From positions 5,097,001-5,161,000 of the forward strand of contig JANJXV010000037.1 in assembly GCA_024803745.1 (NCBI GenBank): DNA of 64,000 nt. The letters run 5' to 3'. The notes beneath the pieces were generated by a model, which worked only from the letters and a program-made list of their open reading frames with translations, was not told where the DNA came from and did no database searches. A program made the translations under genes and the position numbers. Shown here piece by piece: positions 1 to 11,520 of the stretch (position 1 is the first letter of the stretch; every line of letters begins with the position of its first letter). The DNA comes from Megascapheus bottae. Its lineage: Eukaryota; Chordata; Mammalia; Rodentia; Geomyidae.

Positions 1-340
1 TTGGCTGGTTCCCTCATTTGCAGAGGATCTAGTTAACTTACTGTTCTGCTGGATTCCTGGCCACTGAAATCAAGAGACAATACATGTCTGTTGTTTTGAG
101 CCTTCTAAATTTGTGGCAATTTGTTCTACAGCACAGAAAGGATGAATACACTTTTCTTTTTCAATAGTAGTGTTTCAGGACATCCACAATTGACATATAT
201 ATGCCTTAAGATAAGACTACAGAACCACTTCCATATGCCCTTAGCTGAAAGTTGTAGAAGAAAATTTGGGGTTTAGGGTTAAAATGAAGAGGAAGGAAAA
301 GGAAGAAAGGGAAAAAGGAGGTTAAGAAAGAATAAAAGAG

Positions 341-536
341 AGGGCTTGGAGTTTGACTTAGTGGTAGAGTGCTTGCCTAGCATGCACGAAGACTGGGGTT
401 CAATTCCTCAGTACCACATACATAGAAAAAAGCAGGAAGTGGTTCTGTGGCTCAAATGGTCATGCTCTGGCCTTGAGAAAGTCCAAGGACAGTGGTCAGG
501 CACTGAGTTTTATCCAGGACTGGCAAAAAAAAGAAA
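341..536 (+). mobile_element. IDL-Geo-type SINE (double tRNA-like ID element)
   Basis: The first unit has a tRNA-like A box (tagtggtagagtgcttgcct) and a B-box-like gttcaattcc. A short linker with the phrase ccacatacatagaaaaaagc leads to a second ID-like unit ending in actggcaaaaaaa. The same layout recurs many times in this window. The open frame across it is incidental. Confidence 0.85.
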
Positions 537-674
537 GAATAAAGGAGAAAGTGAACATAGGTTAGGTACATTATATACATGTATGGAAACATCATGATAA
601 AACCTCTTAACTATGTATACTTTAATACTTCAATTAAAAATCCTGAACAAACATCAAACCTAAAACTAAACAAA

Positions 675-712
675 TGAAAGAAAGGAAGGAAGGAAGGAAG
701 GAAGGAAGGAAG
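675..712 (+). repeat. (GGAA)n microsatellite
   Basis: A short run of ggaa units in an A-rich context. Confidence 0.9.
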
Positions 713-1344
713 AGATTAAAAGTTGAGTGGGCTCAACTGGAGAAAACTTAGGGAACTACAGTGATTTTTATAACCTAATGACAACACTGTTTCTTTTCTG
801 CTTTATGGGTCAATAGAGAGTTTAATAGTTTCTTGTCCTTCTCTAAAGGATAAGCATATTTGGGGATACCTCCACAACCCCACATACAACCAAAAGCTGA
901 AAGAGTAAGAGACCCAATAGAATTATTTTGGAGAGAAGCTCAATAGACATCATATTTACGCTCTTTAGACGATGTTAAAAATGGCAGGACCTGGAGAATT
1001 CCAATGGTGTAATTCCTTTGAACAACTAGCTTGCAGGTTAATGAAATGAATAGCAGAAAGCTGAACCATGTTTTCATCAAGGGCAGAGGGAGATAAACGA
1101 ATGAGGAGCAGAAAGGTAGGTAAATATAGTCCTAATATTCTATCTCTATATGTGAAAATAGAACCAGGGAATTTCAGGAGATGTGTAGGGCTGGAACACA
1201 GATGGGGTAAAATGACAGAATGTATGACATTGATTACTATACTCAAACTGGCATGTTGAAGGAACAAAAAAGACAACCTCCTGCACAACTACTTCAAGAT
1301 AATAATTGTTTTGAATGCCCAGGTCCCAAATGATCACATCATTT

Positions 1345-1775
1345 TCCTGCTCAAAGCTTATCTGCTGTCTGTCCTTTGCCTAATAAAGTCTGAATTTCTT
1401 CATGTGGCTCAAAGGCTACTGTAAGGTCTTCAGCTTTTTTGCTCCTCCTTCTTCTTCTGATTTCTGAGTTCTCTCTTGCTTCAGGCCTTTGCACATGCCA
1501 TTCCTCTGCACAGAAACCTCTTGGCTGGCTCTTCAATTAGCTAACTTTTTCTCCTCTCTCAAGTCTCATTTGTGATTGCATTTACTTCCCAAAGCTGTCT
1601 TGACTTGCAAGCACAGGTCAGATGTCTCTCTGTGGAACCCTTTACTTCCCAGCCATATTTCTCATTATACTGCACTTTGACTGTATATTCACATGTTTGT
1701 CTCATTTCTCTACTTCTCGACACTTTGAGTGCTTTAAAGACAGGGTTGTATGCTTGGCATTGTAAGCTCAAACTG
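1345..1775 (+). mobile_element. L2 LINE 3' region, diverged
   Basis: Pyrimidine-rich text with typical L2 phrases in order: a caggcctttgcacatgccattcctctgc-like block, a ctcaagtctcatttg block, and a late cactttgagtgctttaaagacaggg block. Ancient mammalian repeat in sense orientation. Its ends are approximate. Confidence 0.6.
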
Positions 1776-1814
1776 GGATCTAGGGTGGCTAAATATCAGC
1801 CCAATTTATTCTCA

Positions 1815-1817
<3 letters not shown>

Positions 1818-1880
<63 letters not shown>

Positions 1881-1935
1881 CTCTCTCCCTCCCTCCTTCC
1901 CTCCCTTCTCTCTCCCTCCCTTCTCCCACCTCTCT
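1818..1935 (+). repeat. (CT)n microsatellite followed by a CT-rich tract
   Basis: About 58 bases of pure CT run into tccctcc-type text and then directly into the tail of a minus-strand SINE. The tract probably grew from that SINE's A-rich tail. Several serine/leucine-rich open frames here are artefacts of it. Confidence 0.95.
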
Positions 1936-1937
1936 CA

Positions 1938-2162
1938 TCAGTCATGGGGCTTGAACTCAGGTCCTGGATGTTGTTCCTGAGCTCTTTTGTTAAAGGCTAG
2001 CATTCTACCACTTTGAACCACAGTGCCACTTCCTGGTTTTTGGTGATTAACTGGAAATGAGTTTCATGGACTTTCCTGCCTGGGTTGGCTTTGAACTACA
2101 ACCCTCAGATCTCAGCCTCTTGAGTAGCTAGATATACAGGTTTGAGCCACCAGTGCCTGGCT
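1938..2162 (-). mobile_element. Composite 7SL/ID SINE
   Basis: Read on the plus strand it gives the reverse complement of the ID half (tcatggggcttgaactcagg), then the linker (ttaactggaaatgag) and then the 7SL half (ctcagcctcttgagtagcta). Close to full length. Confidence 0.85.
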
Positions 2163-2674
2163 TCAAAATTCTTCAGCCAGATAGGCCAACGTACTTGCCA
2201 AGATGCCCATCACTAAGGGTAAAAATAACTGAAGCACTCTCCATGTCTCCTAGAAGGATACAAAGGAGAGAGGAGCAATGGAAGAACAGATACCTACTCT
2301 GGAATGACAAGACACAGCAAATGCTAGGCTCAGAGTGACACTCACCCTTTGAGAGGTGGTGCTCAGATTGCGAGAAGAACTAAATGTCCATGCCTGGGCC
2401 CCTCCCATGTCTCTGGACAGTCACTAGTGATTATCATGAGCTTGGCTCCCTGGAGACTGACCTGCAGGGAGCAGGTTGAATGTGCTTGGGGAATGGTAGT
2501 GGTGGAGAAAGAGGCCACAGACTTCCAGTACCTTAGTTTCTGTACTGACTCCCTTAGGAGGTGGCAAGCTAACTTGCCCTGAATAGGAAAGAGTCTTCGC
2601 TATCCTGGTGGGAGGCTAGAAAAGTCCCTGATTTTTTCGTCCCCCCTTACTTCCTATAGACACAGGAAGAAATG

Positions 2675-3597
2675 TTTGACATTTCTGGCCATAAAAGAAA
2701 TACAAATCAAAACAACTTTGAGGCTCCACTTCACTCCAGTTAGAATGGCCAGGATCAAGAAATCTAATAACAACAGATGCTGGAGGGGATGGGGCCAGAA
2801 GGGATCACTACTACACTGTTGGTGGGAGTGCAAACTCGTTCAACCACTATGGAAAGCAGTATGGCAGTTCCTCAAAAGACTAAACATAGAGCTCCCCTAT
2901 GACCCAGCAATTCCACTACTAGGCATTTACCCACTTGTCCAGAAACAAGGACATACTAAATCCACTAGCACAATGATGTTTATTGCAGCACTATTTACCA
3001 TAACAAAGACATGGAACCAACCCAGATGCCCCTCAGTAAATAAATGGATCAAGAAGATGTGATACTTATACAAAATGGTATTCTTTGTTGCTGTCAGAAA
3101 GAATGACATTGCCCCATTTGTAAGGAAATGGAAAGACTTGGAAAAAAGCATATAAGTAAGCCAGACCCATAGGCTGGCTTGGTTTCCTTCATTTGTCATA
3201 ATTAGTACACATCTAGGACTCTCCTAGCAGATGACTACAATAGCTCAAAACCTAGGTACATAAGGTCATGGAGGATGAGACTAAATGAAAGGATCCCTAG
3301 GATATGAAAACAAGAGATATATGATGTTGATTGTTGTTTTTAATGTACCATGTTATTTCTTTTTTTTGGTCCTTATGGTTAATCTCATGTTGTTACTATC
3401 TGACTTTGTTATCTGGTATATTGTATATACGTTTATGTGTGTATTTGAAATAGGGAAGGGAAGGGGGAAAACAAGATGATTGGGAGGGAGTGGGGTGAGG
3501 GAAACGGGAACAAAACCATGAGGAAGGGTATCAATGTGTGAGAAATAATGCACCTACTATGTGATAAATGTAACTGTAACCCCTCTACTCATTAGAG
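2675..3597 (+). mobile_element. L1 LINE, 5'-truncated: end of ORF2 and 3' UTR
   Basis: The frame at 2676-3062 reads as the C-terminal part of L1 ORF2. Typical family motifs include a CWRG-like block, LLHCWW, PLWK, DPAIPLLGIYP, MFIAALFTI and WNQPRCPSVNKWIKKM, and then a stop. The sequence continues into an L1 3' UTR with a purine- and G-rich stretch (about 3455-3510). It ends at a tgtaactgtaacccctct motif that two other copies share. The frame is broken beyond 3062, so the copy is dead. Confidence 0.88.
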
Positions 3598-4125
3598 GAG
3601 TTAAAGACAGCGCCCAGTAAGTACCCCAGGAAGGAAAACAGAGATAGCATAGCAGTAGAGAGCATTTCTTTGAGTTCAAATGACATTTAAACTTCTAGTA
3701 GTATTGGCAGTGGAGAACCTATGCAAATGAGCTATTTAATATTCCTGAGTATACTTTCTGGTTTCTAAAATGTTGTTTACAAAGAAGTCTAGACACTATA
3801 GACACTTTTGCTTTCTTTTTTAATCCTTTAAGGCAGCTTGGATCCAAAATTTCACCTTTCTGCCTGGAAACTACCACACTAAATGATAATCACTTGCCAC
3901 ATCTGGCTAGTGAACACTTAATTTGTGGCCAGGAAGAATTAGAATACACTGTGAATGAAAAACATATTCTATAGTTTGAAATTATTTTTCACATTAGTAT
4001 GGGAAAAAGATGTAGTGGAGCTCAATATTTTCTTTTATATTAGTTGTATGATCAAAGAAGATTTAGATATATCAGACTAAATAAAATATACAGCCTATTT
4101 AGGACTAGCTCTTTTCTTTTTTCTT

Positions 4126-4318
4126 TCTTTTTTTTGCCAGTCCTGGGGCTTGAATTCAGGGCCTGGGCACTGTCCTTGGGCTTTCTCAAGGTTAGCACTC
4201 TACCACTTGAGCCCCAGCACCACTTCCAGCTTTCTCTGTGTATGTGATATTGAGGAATTGAACCTAGGGCTTCATGCATGCTAGGTAGGCACTCTACCAC
4301 TAGGCCACGCTCCTGGTC
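4126..4318 (-). mobile_element. IDL-Geo-type SINE
   Basis: The plus strand shows ttttttgccagtcctggggc, the two inverted ID units and the linker phrase, ending near ctcctggtcc. Near full length. Confidence 0.85.
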
Positions 4319-4629
4319 CTCCATCTAAATCTTAAGAGCTCAAGACTTTTTATTGTTTTGAGAGGGTTTTTGGATCATATTTATAAGGTTAGTTTTTCTT
4401 TACTTTGTTGCAAAACAATTCCTCTTACCATGTTTTCATTTCCACCAGTGAAATTTGGAACCAAACCCTAGCTTTCTCTTGTGTTCTCAGCATGCAGCAC
4501 AGTTCTTGATACAGAGTGTGTATTTTAGTTCTTGTCAACCACAACCACTGTCTCCAGGGTTCTAAACACAGACAACAGGGAGTTTTTAATTCAAATAATT
4601 TCCATCGGTCTGAAAATAGTGACAACAGT

Positions 4630-4742
4630 AGCTGCCATTTATTGGATATCTACATTGTGTTATAATTGTTATACACAGTTGTGATCACTTTATTTACATT
4701 GTCTTACTTCAACAATCTGGGGGCATTTCTAGAGTTGAGAAA
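4630..4742 (+). mobile_element. Possible MIR fragment
   Basis: MIR-like order of phrases: gccatttattggatatctac, a tcactttatttacattgtctt block, then a block resembling the fraction that precedes the MIR core. Weak match. Confidence 0.35.
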
Positions 4743-4767
4743 GTTGTTTCTTCAAAACAGATCTCAA

Positions 4768-4955
4768 ATATGTCCTTTCTTTCTCTCTTTCTCTCCCTTT
4801 TTCTTTCTCTCTCTCTCTTTCTTTCTACCTTCCTTCTTTCTACCTTCCTTCCCTTCCTTCCTTCCTTCCTTCCTTCCTTCCTTCCTTCCTTCCTTCCTTC
4901 CTTCCTTCCTTCCTTCCTTCCTTCCTTCCTTCCTTCCTTCCTTCCTTCCTTTCTT
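4768..4955 (+). repeat. CT-rich tract and long (TTCC)n microsatellite
   Basis: Pure ttcc units run from about 4851 to 4950, preceded by cttt/ctct text and followed directly by the tail of a minus-strand SINE. The proline/serine-rich frames here are artefacts. Confidence 0.95.
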
Positions 4956-4956
4956 A

Positions 4957-5144
4957 TTTTTTGCCAGTCCTGGGGCTTGAACTCAGGGCCTAAACACTGT
5001 TCTTGGGTTTTCTCAAGGCTAGAGTTCTACCACTTAAGGCACAGTACCACTTCCAGCTTTTCCATGTATTTGGTACCAATCAATTGAACCTGGCCCTTTG
5101 TGCATGCTAGGCAAGCACTCTACCACTAGGCCAAACTCTTGGCC
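4957..5144 (-). mobile_element. IDL-Geo-type SINE
   Basis: Same inverted layout as the copy at 4126: gccagtcctggggcttgaac at the left, gcaagcactctaccactagg near the right end. Moderately diverged. Confidence 0.85.
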
Positions 5145-5298
5145 TGTGTCCTCTCTATCACCATGGTTACCACCCCTTCTGGCCAGTCTCCCCTTTTTCC
5201 ACTTTGTCCTCTTCAACCTTTCTCACCAAAGGAGCTAGAATAATCTTTAGAAAATGAGGATTATATTTAAAAAAGAAAAGAAAAAAAGGATGCAAATC

Positions 5299-5520
5299 AT
5301 GCCAAGTGCTCACACTTATAATTCTAACTACTCAAGAGGCAGAGATCTGAGGATCCCAATTTGAAGCTAGCCTGGGAAGAAAAGTCTACAAGACTTTTAT
5401 CTGCAATTAGCCAGCAAAAGGCTAGAAGCAGAGCTATGACGCAAGAGGTAGAGCACTAGCCTTGAGTGAAAAACCCAAGTGAGAATTCAAGGCCTGAGTT
5501 CAATTTCTATTACTGCACAC
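5299..5520 (+). mobile_element. Composite 7SL/ID SINE
   Basis: A 7SL-like half (ctcaagaggcagagatctga), a ttatctgcaattagccagca linker and an ID half (gcaagaggtagagcactagc). Older and more diverged than most. Confidence 0.8.
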
Positions 5521-6449
5521 TACATCTTGGCAAATGGTTTCGTACTAGTCCTATTTATAGCTTTTCAGTGGATTTCCATTTTTTTTAATCTAAGGGGTCT
5601 CTGGACTCTACCTTGCCCAGTGACACCCCTTCCTCTTTGTTACAAGGTCTGAAGTCATGCCAAGCAAGAGGCCAGCTTCCTCCTTCCAGATTTCTACTTG
5701 GCTTCATAAATATATGCCCAACTTTTCACCCTGATTCTCATTTTAATCCCTTTCTTCTGAATATTGTCCCAGTTTTCCCCTCCTCTTCACTTGTTATTTC
5801 CAATCACACTTTAAGTTACACATTTACTTATGTGTTTTACTGGTGAACATCTGTTAGATAAGACTGCCCAACTCTATGACAGACAGTGTTTTTCCATGTT
5901 TTTCTCCGAGGCCTACTCTTCTATCTGGCAGCTCTGTAAGTATTTGTTGAGTGGGCAAATGACATCTGAAAAGTTGTTGTAAGCACTGATTACCTTCATT
6001 TCTTTTGAGTTTTGAGAGCATCAAGGTATCCAGTCCAATGTGGTATGCCCAAGAGGCAATGCTTACTAAAGATGAAAACAATTGGATTTCTACTTCCTTT
6101 TTCTTCTGTTAGTTTAACAGAAAACTGCCACCATGCTAGGCTAAACCAATGACTGCTTTAGCTAGTAAAATAGGGAGGTCTAGGTCATGAACAGCACAGC
6201 AGGTCAGCTGACTATCTTTCTACCCCAAGTCCAGGAGAATCATACTGAACTAAGTGATGTCTCACCACTTTCCACTTGAAGCCTTGCCATACAACCAGAC
6301 ACAGCCTGAGGGAAAAAATCATCTATAGAATGAGGCAGTGCCAAGGTCTAGGAAGAAAATTGAAACCTTTACTTGTGGTGGCTGAAACAGAATTCTCACC
6401 AGTTTTCTTTTTCTTTTGAACATCGCTGTCAGAAACAACAAAAGCCCCC

Positions 6450-6635
6450 AAATAAATTTGCCATGCCACAAATTCTCAGCTTAATTTTAATCATGTTCTG
6501 AAATTTATGTGCCAGTGATTGCATATAGAGATGCCCTTCTTGAATACTTGTTGGTTAAACATGACAGTGGAAATACGATGTAAAAATCAGTGCTAATAAA
6601 ATCTTTTAAAATTAAAAAAATAAATTTGCCATGCC
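6450..6635 (+). mobile_element. Short polyadenylated retroposon of unknown family, copy A
   Basis: An 18-base direct repeat, aaataaatttgccatgcc, is perfect at 6450-6467 and 6618-6635 and flanks a 150-base insert. The insert ends in taataaaatcttttaaaatt plus A's, so an AATAAA-type signal sits just before the tail. This looks like LINE-mediated retroposition of a pol II transcript. The last ~105 bases align with the insert at 56622-56731. I see no tRNA, 7SL or L1 motif in it. It could be a piece of an L1 subfamily or the 3' UTR of an mRNA. Confidence 0.65.
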
Positions 6636-7169
6636 TTTTAATTTTTCTCAACCCATATGAAACCCCATCTTTCTAACACAGCAGGCTTTGTGAGAAGGAG
6701 CCTGTCTTGGGTGATTTAAGGAGCCAGTCAGGTTGGACACAGGACAGAAGCCAAGACTCTGAACATTTCCCATTTTTGCTGTAAACCCATGTTAACCAGA
6801 ACTGCAGTTTAAGGCTTCCTAGTGGTATAGAAAAGGAAAATTCCAAGGGATTGAGAGTTGGAGGGAAGGTCCCTTGATATCATTTAATGCAGCTGTATGG
6901 CATCAAGGGGTTTAGAAACATTACAAGGGTGGGAAGGATTTGGGAATCTGACAAGCTAGCTAGAACAGTAGTTGATATTATAATAAATTCTCTATGCGAT
7001 AGGCATGTGTTCTATTTATTTTCAATATAGTTCTGATATCTTCCAGCCTTGATTTTTTTTGGTCACCTGCTTAGCTCATCATAATCCTTTCATTGGAAGT
7101 TTTGGTTTATTGAAAAAAAAAAGGAGGTTTATGTCTGTGAACTCTATGGAGTCATGACACCATATAGGA

Positions 7170-7187
7170 GAAAGAGAGGGAGGAAGG

Positions 7188-7269
<82 letters not shown>

Positions 7270-7284
7270 GGAGACAGAGAGAGG

Positions 7285-7326
<42 letters not shown>

Positions 7327-7327
7327 T

Positions 7328-7363
<36 letters not shown>
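7170..7363 (+). repeat. Compound (AG)n-(AC)n microsatellite
   Basis: An impure GA tract from about 7170 to 7326, followed by pure CA from 7329 to 7363. It leads straight into a B1-like element. Arg/Glu-rich and Ser/Leu-rich open frames on both strands are artefacts of the repeat. Confidence 0.95.
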
Positions 7364-7365
<2 letters not shown>

Positions 7366-7486
7366 AGGCATAGTGGTGTCTAGTTATAATCCTAGTACTT
7401 GGGAGGTTGATTCAGGAAAAGTGTGAATTTGAGACTAGAGTGGGTATTGTTAACAAACAACAACAACAACAACAACAACAACAAAG
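7364..7486 (+). mobile_element. B1-like 7SL monomer with (CAA)n tail
   Basis: The order ggcatagtggtg, ataatcctagtacttgggag, gtgaatttgagactagagtg is that of a B1/7SL monomer. The tail has become a caa repeat at 7456-7485. Confidence 0.65.
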
Positions 7487-8683
7487 CCCCAAAATAATCA
7501 ACAAAAACAAAATGAAAAAGAAATAGTTATTGAATGGCATGTGCCCAAAAGGTCACCTCCAACCCTCCTAAAATTTCAGAATGACTCATCATACCCTTAC
7601 CCTTTTTGACTTCTGAGACAGTTTGAGAAGTTATTTTGTAAACTACAACTGAAAAGTTCCTCACAGACAGAGCAGATAAACTTTTGCCCAAGGCAAATTG
7701 TCCCTGGAAAAGTAGGTTTAACTGGTAGCTGACTTTCTTGGTTAACTTTTCTTTCTGGTTGAATTAGTTGTGTCTGCTTCATGTAAAATGATAAAACAAC
7801 CAAAGCTATAGAATGTGTGGCCCAGTGGCTGCCAGGCTTCTAGTGTTTTGTTTGTTTGCTTGTTTTAGGTCAAAGTTACTAAAATTCTGTGACTATTAAT
7901 CTTGATTATGTCCTGCATTTTAGGTAGCTGAGAACTTGCATTCTGAAGAATCCTGAAATAGTTTCTTATCTGCCCCTAGAAGCCTGTTCATGTACTTCTG
8001 CTTTTCTCCCCCTCTTCTCAGTCCTGAAAGAGTCACAGAACACACCTTTGTGAGCACATTCTAATGAGTCTCTCCATCCTTAGATCTATTATCAACTCGG
8101 AAGACTATCACTGTGGCAGCTAAAGATGGACCTCTCAGGGTTTTCTTCAACTACAAACTCGTTGGAATAGGCATGAAAGAAATAAATGAGGATGGATGCA
8201 GGGATGCAATAGTTCCCGAGAAATCCCACTGTCTTGAAGAACGTTCGCAATTCCTCCTCTTCATTTGATCTCCATAGGCAGCTTTGCAAACGTCAAGGCT
8301 GGGTGGTATTCACTGTAGGAGGATGTGTTAGCAAAACTCATTTCAGCATCTGTATAAAATTTTCCATCAGCTGCTTGCTGTTATCTAATACGGTGCTATC
8401 AGGGAAGCTCTTTGAGGGACTGCACTTCAGACTCCTGCCCTGGTTTGCAATGTAACTGAGAATTGTATTTGCTAGCTGCTTTAGCCTGTTGGGTTCTTTT
8501 TGATCTGAGTTTTGACCCTGATAATGTATCTTTAAGTGCCAGTAGCAATTTTACATCCTGTTAATATTCTTCCTAGGTAAGAATCTCATTTTCTATTTCA
8601 ATAGACTTTTATTGGTAAAAAATGTCAGGTTCCACTTTTCAGAAACATTGTAACTCTTTCTTGAGGTGAAGATATTGGCAACC

Positions 8684-8906
8684 ACTGGCTCTGGCCTGTG
8701 ACTCCAGCTATTCAGAAGGCTGACATCTGAGGATCCCAATTCAAAGCTAACCATGGGCAGAAAAATCCCTGAGAAGATCTCCAATTAACCAGCAAAAAGC
8801 CAGAAGCAGACTTGTGGTTCAAGTGGTAGAGAACAAGCCTTGAGTGAAAAATCCAGGCAAGAGCTCAAAGCCCAAGGTTCAAACACCTGTACCAGCACCA
8901 AACAAA
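8684..8906 (+). mobile_element. Composite 7SL/ID SINE
   Basis: 7SL half (ctccagctattcagaaggct), linker (ccaattaaccagcaaaaagc), ID half (caagtggtagagaacaagcc) and end (gtaccagcaccaaac). Confidence 0.83.
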
Positions 8907-9267
8907 ACAAAAACTAGTATTAGCTCTAAAAGTTGAATGGAAGTGAGGCAGGTCAGCCTGCTCATCTTGAAACAGAATTTCGAGGAATAAATAGTTCAGA
9001 TTTAAGGAAACTCATAGGATATAGTACTTTAATTCCACCACAGTTTTGTCAATATTAGACACAAAGAAGTCTTGGGACTTAGAATCAGGGCTTCTTTGTT
9101 AAGAAGAACAAATGATTCTGGACCATTAGTCTAGCAATATTAACTAAGTGCCAGGCACTGAAACATATGATGATAAAAGAGACTCTTTTCTGAAGTGGTA
9201 GAGGTAGAAGTAGGTAAGTCTGAGCTGTTTCCTGCCATGTTTCTTAAAGCATTCACTTGTATTATTT

Positions 9268-9487
9268 TTTTCCCTAGTGCTGGGGCCTAGATACTGTCTG
9301 TCAGCTCTTTTTCTCAGGTCTAGCACTCTACCACATGAGCCATAGCTCCACTTCGATCTTTCTGATGATTAACAGAAAAAGGAGTCTCACAGACCTCCCT
9401 GCCCCAGCTGGCTTCAAATCATGATCCTCAGATCTCTTAGCTCCCTGAGTAGTTAGGATTACAGGCACGAGCCGCCAGTGCCTGGTT
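9268..9487 (-). mobile_element. Composite 7SL/ID SINE
   Basis: The plus strand shows the inverted ID half (gcactctaccacatgagcca) and inverted 7SL half (gattacaggcacgagccgcc). Full-length layout. Confidence 0.83.
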
Positions 9488-10443
9488 TTATTTGTGCTTC
9501 CCTTGAATGCTGCACCTGAATCTCTTCTCTATCGTTGGGAACTCATACTCTTAATGTGTTTTGGTGGCTTCTGGAATCTGCTTCAAAATTAAGACCTTGA
9601 AAATGCAAGCCGTATCCGCATTGCTTTCAGCTAGGAATCTAGGTTTTGTTAATTAGTTGTACCTGACCTGAGTTCCCAACTAGAAGAGGACCAGAGAGGA
9701 TCCACAATCACAAGAACTTGGTCTTCTGGGGACATTTTTCTCCTTTAGGATGGAGTGCAGTCAGTCTTTCCTACTCTCCCAGACATTCAGTGAGCTGTCT
9801 AATAACCTTTTTATTAATCCTTCCTCTGCTTAAATCTTTTGTTTAATTTGCAATGGATTTCGTTGTTTGCTGTGAGCCCTGGGGGATTCACCTTCTTCAG
9901 ACCCCATCAGGGAGCCTACAACTTACAGTTGGAAAGTGGGAGGCTAATAGATACAAAGAAGTCAACTCGGAAACACACTGATCTTCTAGAGCTGTCTACA
10001 TCCTTGAAGCTATGACACCAGCTCTCACTGTGAACTTTCCCTTTCTATGAGCTACTTTGAAGTCATTTTTGTCACTTGCAATGAAGAATACTGGCAAACA
10101 TAGATGAGAGCAAATGAATAATATGTATCGGGAGTCTCAAAAAATGTTCATCCCTCTGATCTGACAATCTTCTTTCTATTCATTGGAAATGCTTTTAAAT
10201 GCTTAACTCAAACCCAAACTGGTTGCTCAGATTGGACAAATGGATACCCAGGGAGTGTGAAAAGGGACATTTGCTAACAGTGCATGCTCCTCTTTTACCT
10301 ATATACACCTTTTGTGTTGCATTTTTAAAGTTTATTTTTATTGCTGCCTTAGTTTTTTTTTTCTGCCTCACTTTATAGCTTGCACCTTGCCCTCTTCTTA
10401 CTGCCCTGGGACACTCTCAAAAGTAGTATAAACTACTATTTAC

Positions 10444-10446
<3 letters not shown>

Positions 10447-10501
<55 letters not shown>

Positions 10502-10613
10502 TGTATGCTTAATGAGAGATAAGAGTCTCACAGACTTTACTTCCTGGGCTGGCTTTGAACCATGATCCTCAGTTCTCAGCCTCCTGACTTGCTAAGATTA
10601 TAGGTGTACAGCG
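10447..10613 (-). mobile_element. (TG)n microsatellite joined to a truncated composite SINE
   Basis: Pure TG occupies 10447-10500. From 10507 the inverted 7SL half of a composite SINE follows, and the ID half is missing. The TG tract sits where the SINE tail and ID half would be. Confidence 0.75.
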
Positions 10614-11439
10614 TGTTAATTTGCTTTTGAGACCAAATCGTAATTGCACACCCATGCTCAGTCAGGCCCTATTGCAAAACACACATGATCATATTTCAAA
10701 TGGGAGTTTTTAGGTTGCAGTCTGATTTGGCCTCTGACCCAAGTTAGGGAAACAAATTCTAACAGCATGTGTAAGAGGCCACTGTATAAAACATGAAGTG
10801 TCCAGACAGAGTCTGAAAGCCAGATGTCTTTTATAGCTTTTGCAGCTCTCCCCACCTGTGTTTTATGATTCCTTATCAGGTGGCATTTTAAAAGAAAGTT
10901 CACAAAGAGTTTGGTTTAAGAGTGCCTTAGTTGAAATACCCAGTCCACATCCATCTTGTGGGGAAGACTTGGCTTGGATGTGTTCTTCTTGGAGGAAAAA
11001 AAATCTTCCCATGTCTTTACAGGCAAGTCTTGTGAACACTCCCAAAAGATGTCAACCTGACTTCACCTAGAATCTGCTTCCAGGCTGGAGGCAGGCAGTG
11101 GGCTCAGTCTCTCAGTTGCCTGGGATGACATTTTGATTCAACAGGATCCTTTTGCCATGTTATTAACAACCGTGTGACTTAGATATAATGACTCACTTGG
11201 GGAGGAAAAGAGTTTTTGTTTTTGTTTTTTTTTTGTCTTGCGGGGAGAACTGAATTCAAAACACCACTTTTCAGTTGTAATGCGTCCTCTGCCTGACAAC
11301 ACCCTGTTGATAAATACCACCGAAGAGAACAGCAAGAAACACATTAAGAGATGGTGATCTGAAGTATATCCCACCTCACACTTTGAATTCTACCACAGAA
11401 CCGCCCTTCAGCCATCAACTCTGGCCTAAATCCGCTTAG

Positions 11440-11520
11440 TTTCTTGCTTTTGCTTTCTCTCAGCCTTAGTCTTTTTGCCTGTAAAATGGAAGTAATGTAA
11501 TAGAACCTGCATACCTGGAG
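11440..11520 (-). mobile_element. MIR fragment
   Basis: Reverse-complement MIR core: a cagccttagtctttttgcc block followed by tgtaaaatggaagtaat. Short and diverged. Confidence 0.5.

Noticed and set aside
341..420. tRNA-like A and B boxes, considered as a tRNA gene (here and in every SINE)
   Set aside because: They sit in SINE copies with A-rich tails and TSDs, and no cloverleaf with acceptor stem is evident.
7079..7426. Ser/Leu-rich, Cys/Val-rich and Arg/Glu-rich open frames on both strands
   Set aside because: They are translations of GA and CA microsatellites. The same applies to frames at 1572-2000, 4666-5087, 17638-18170, 41114-41308, 45704-45919 and 63717-63977.
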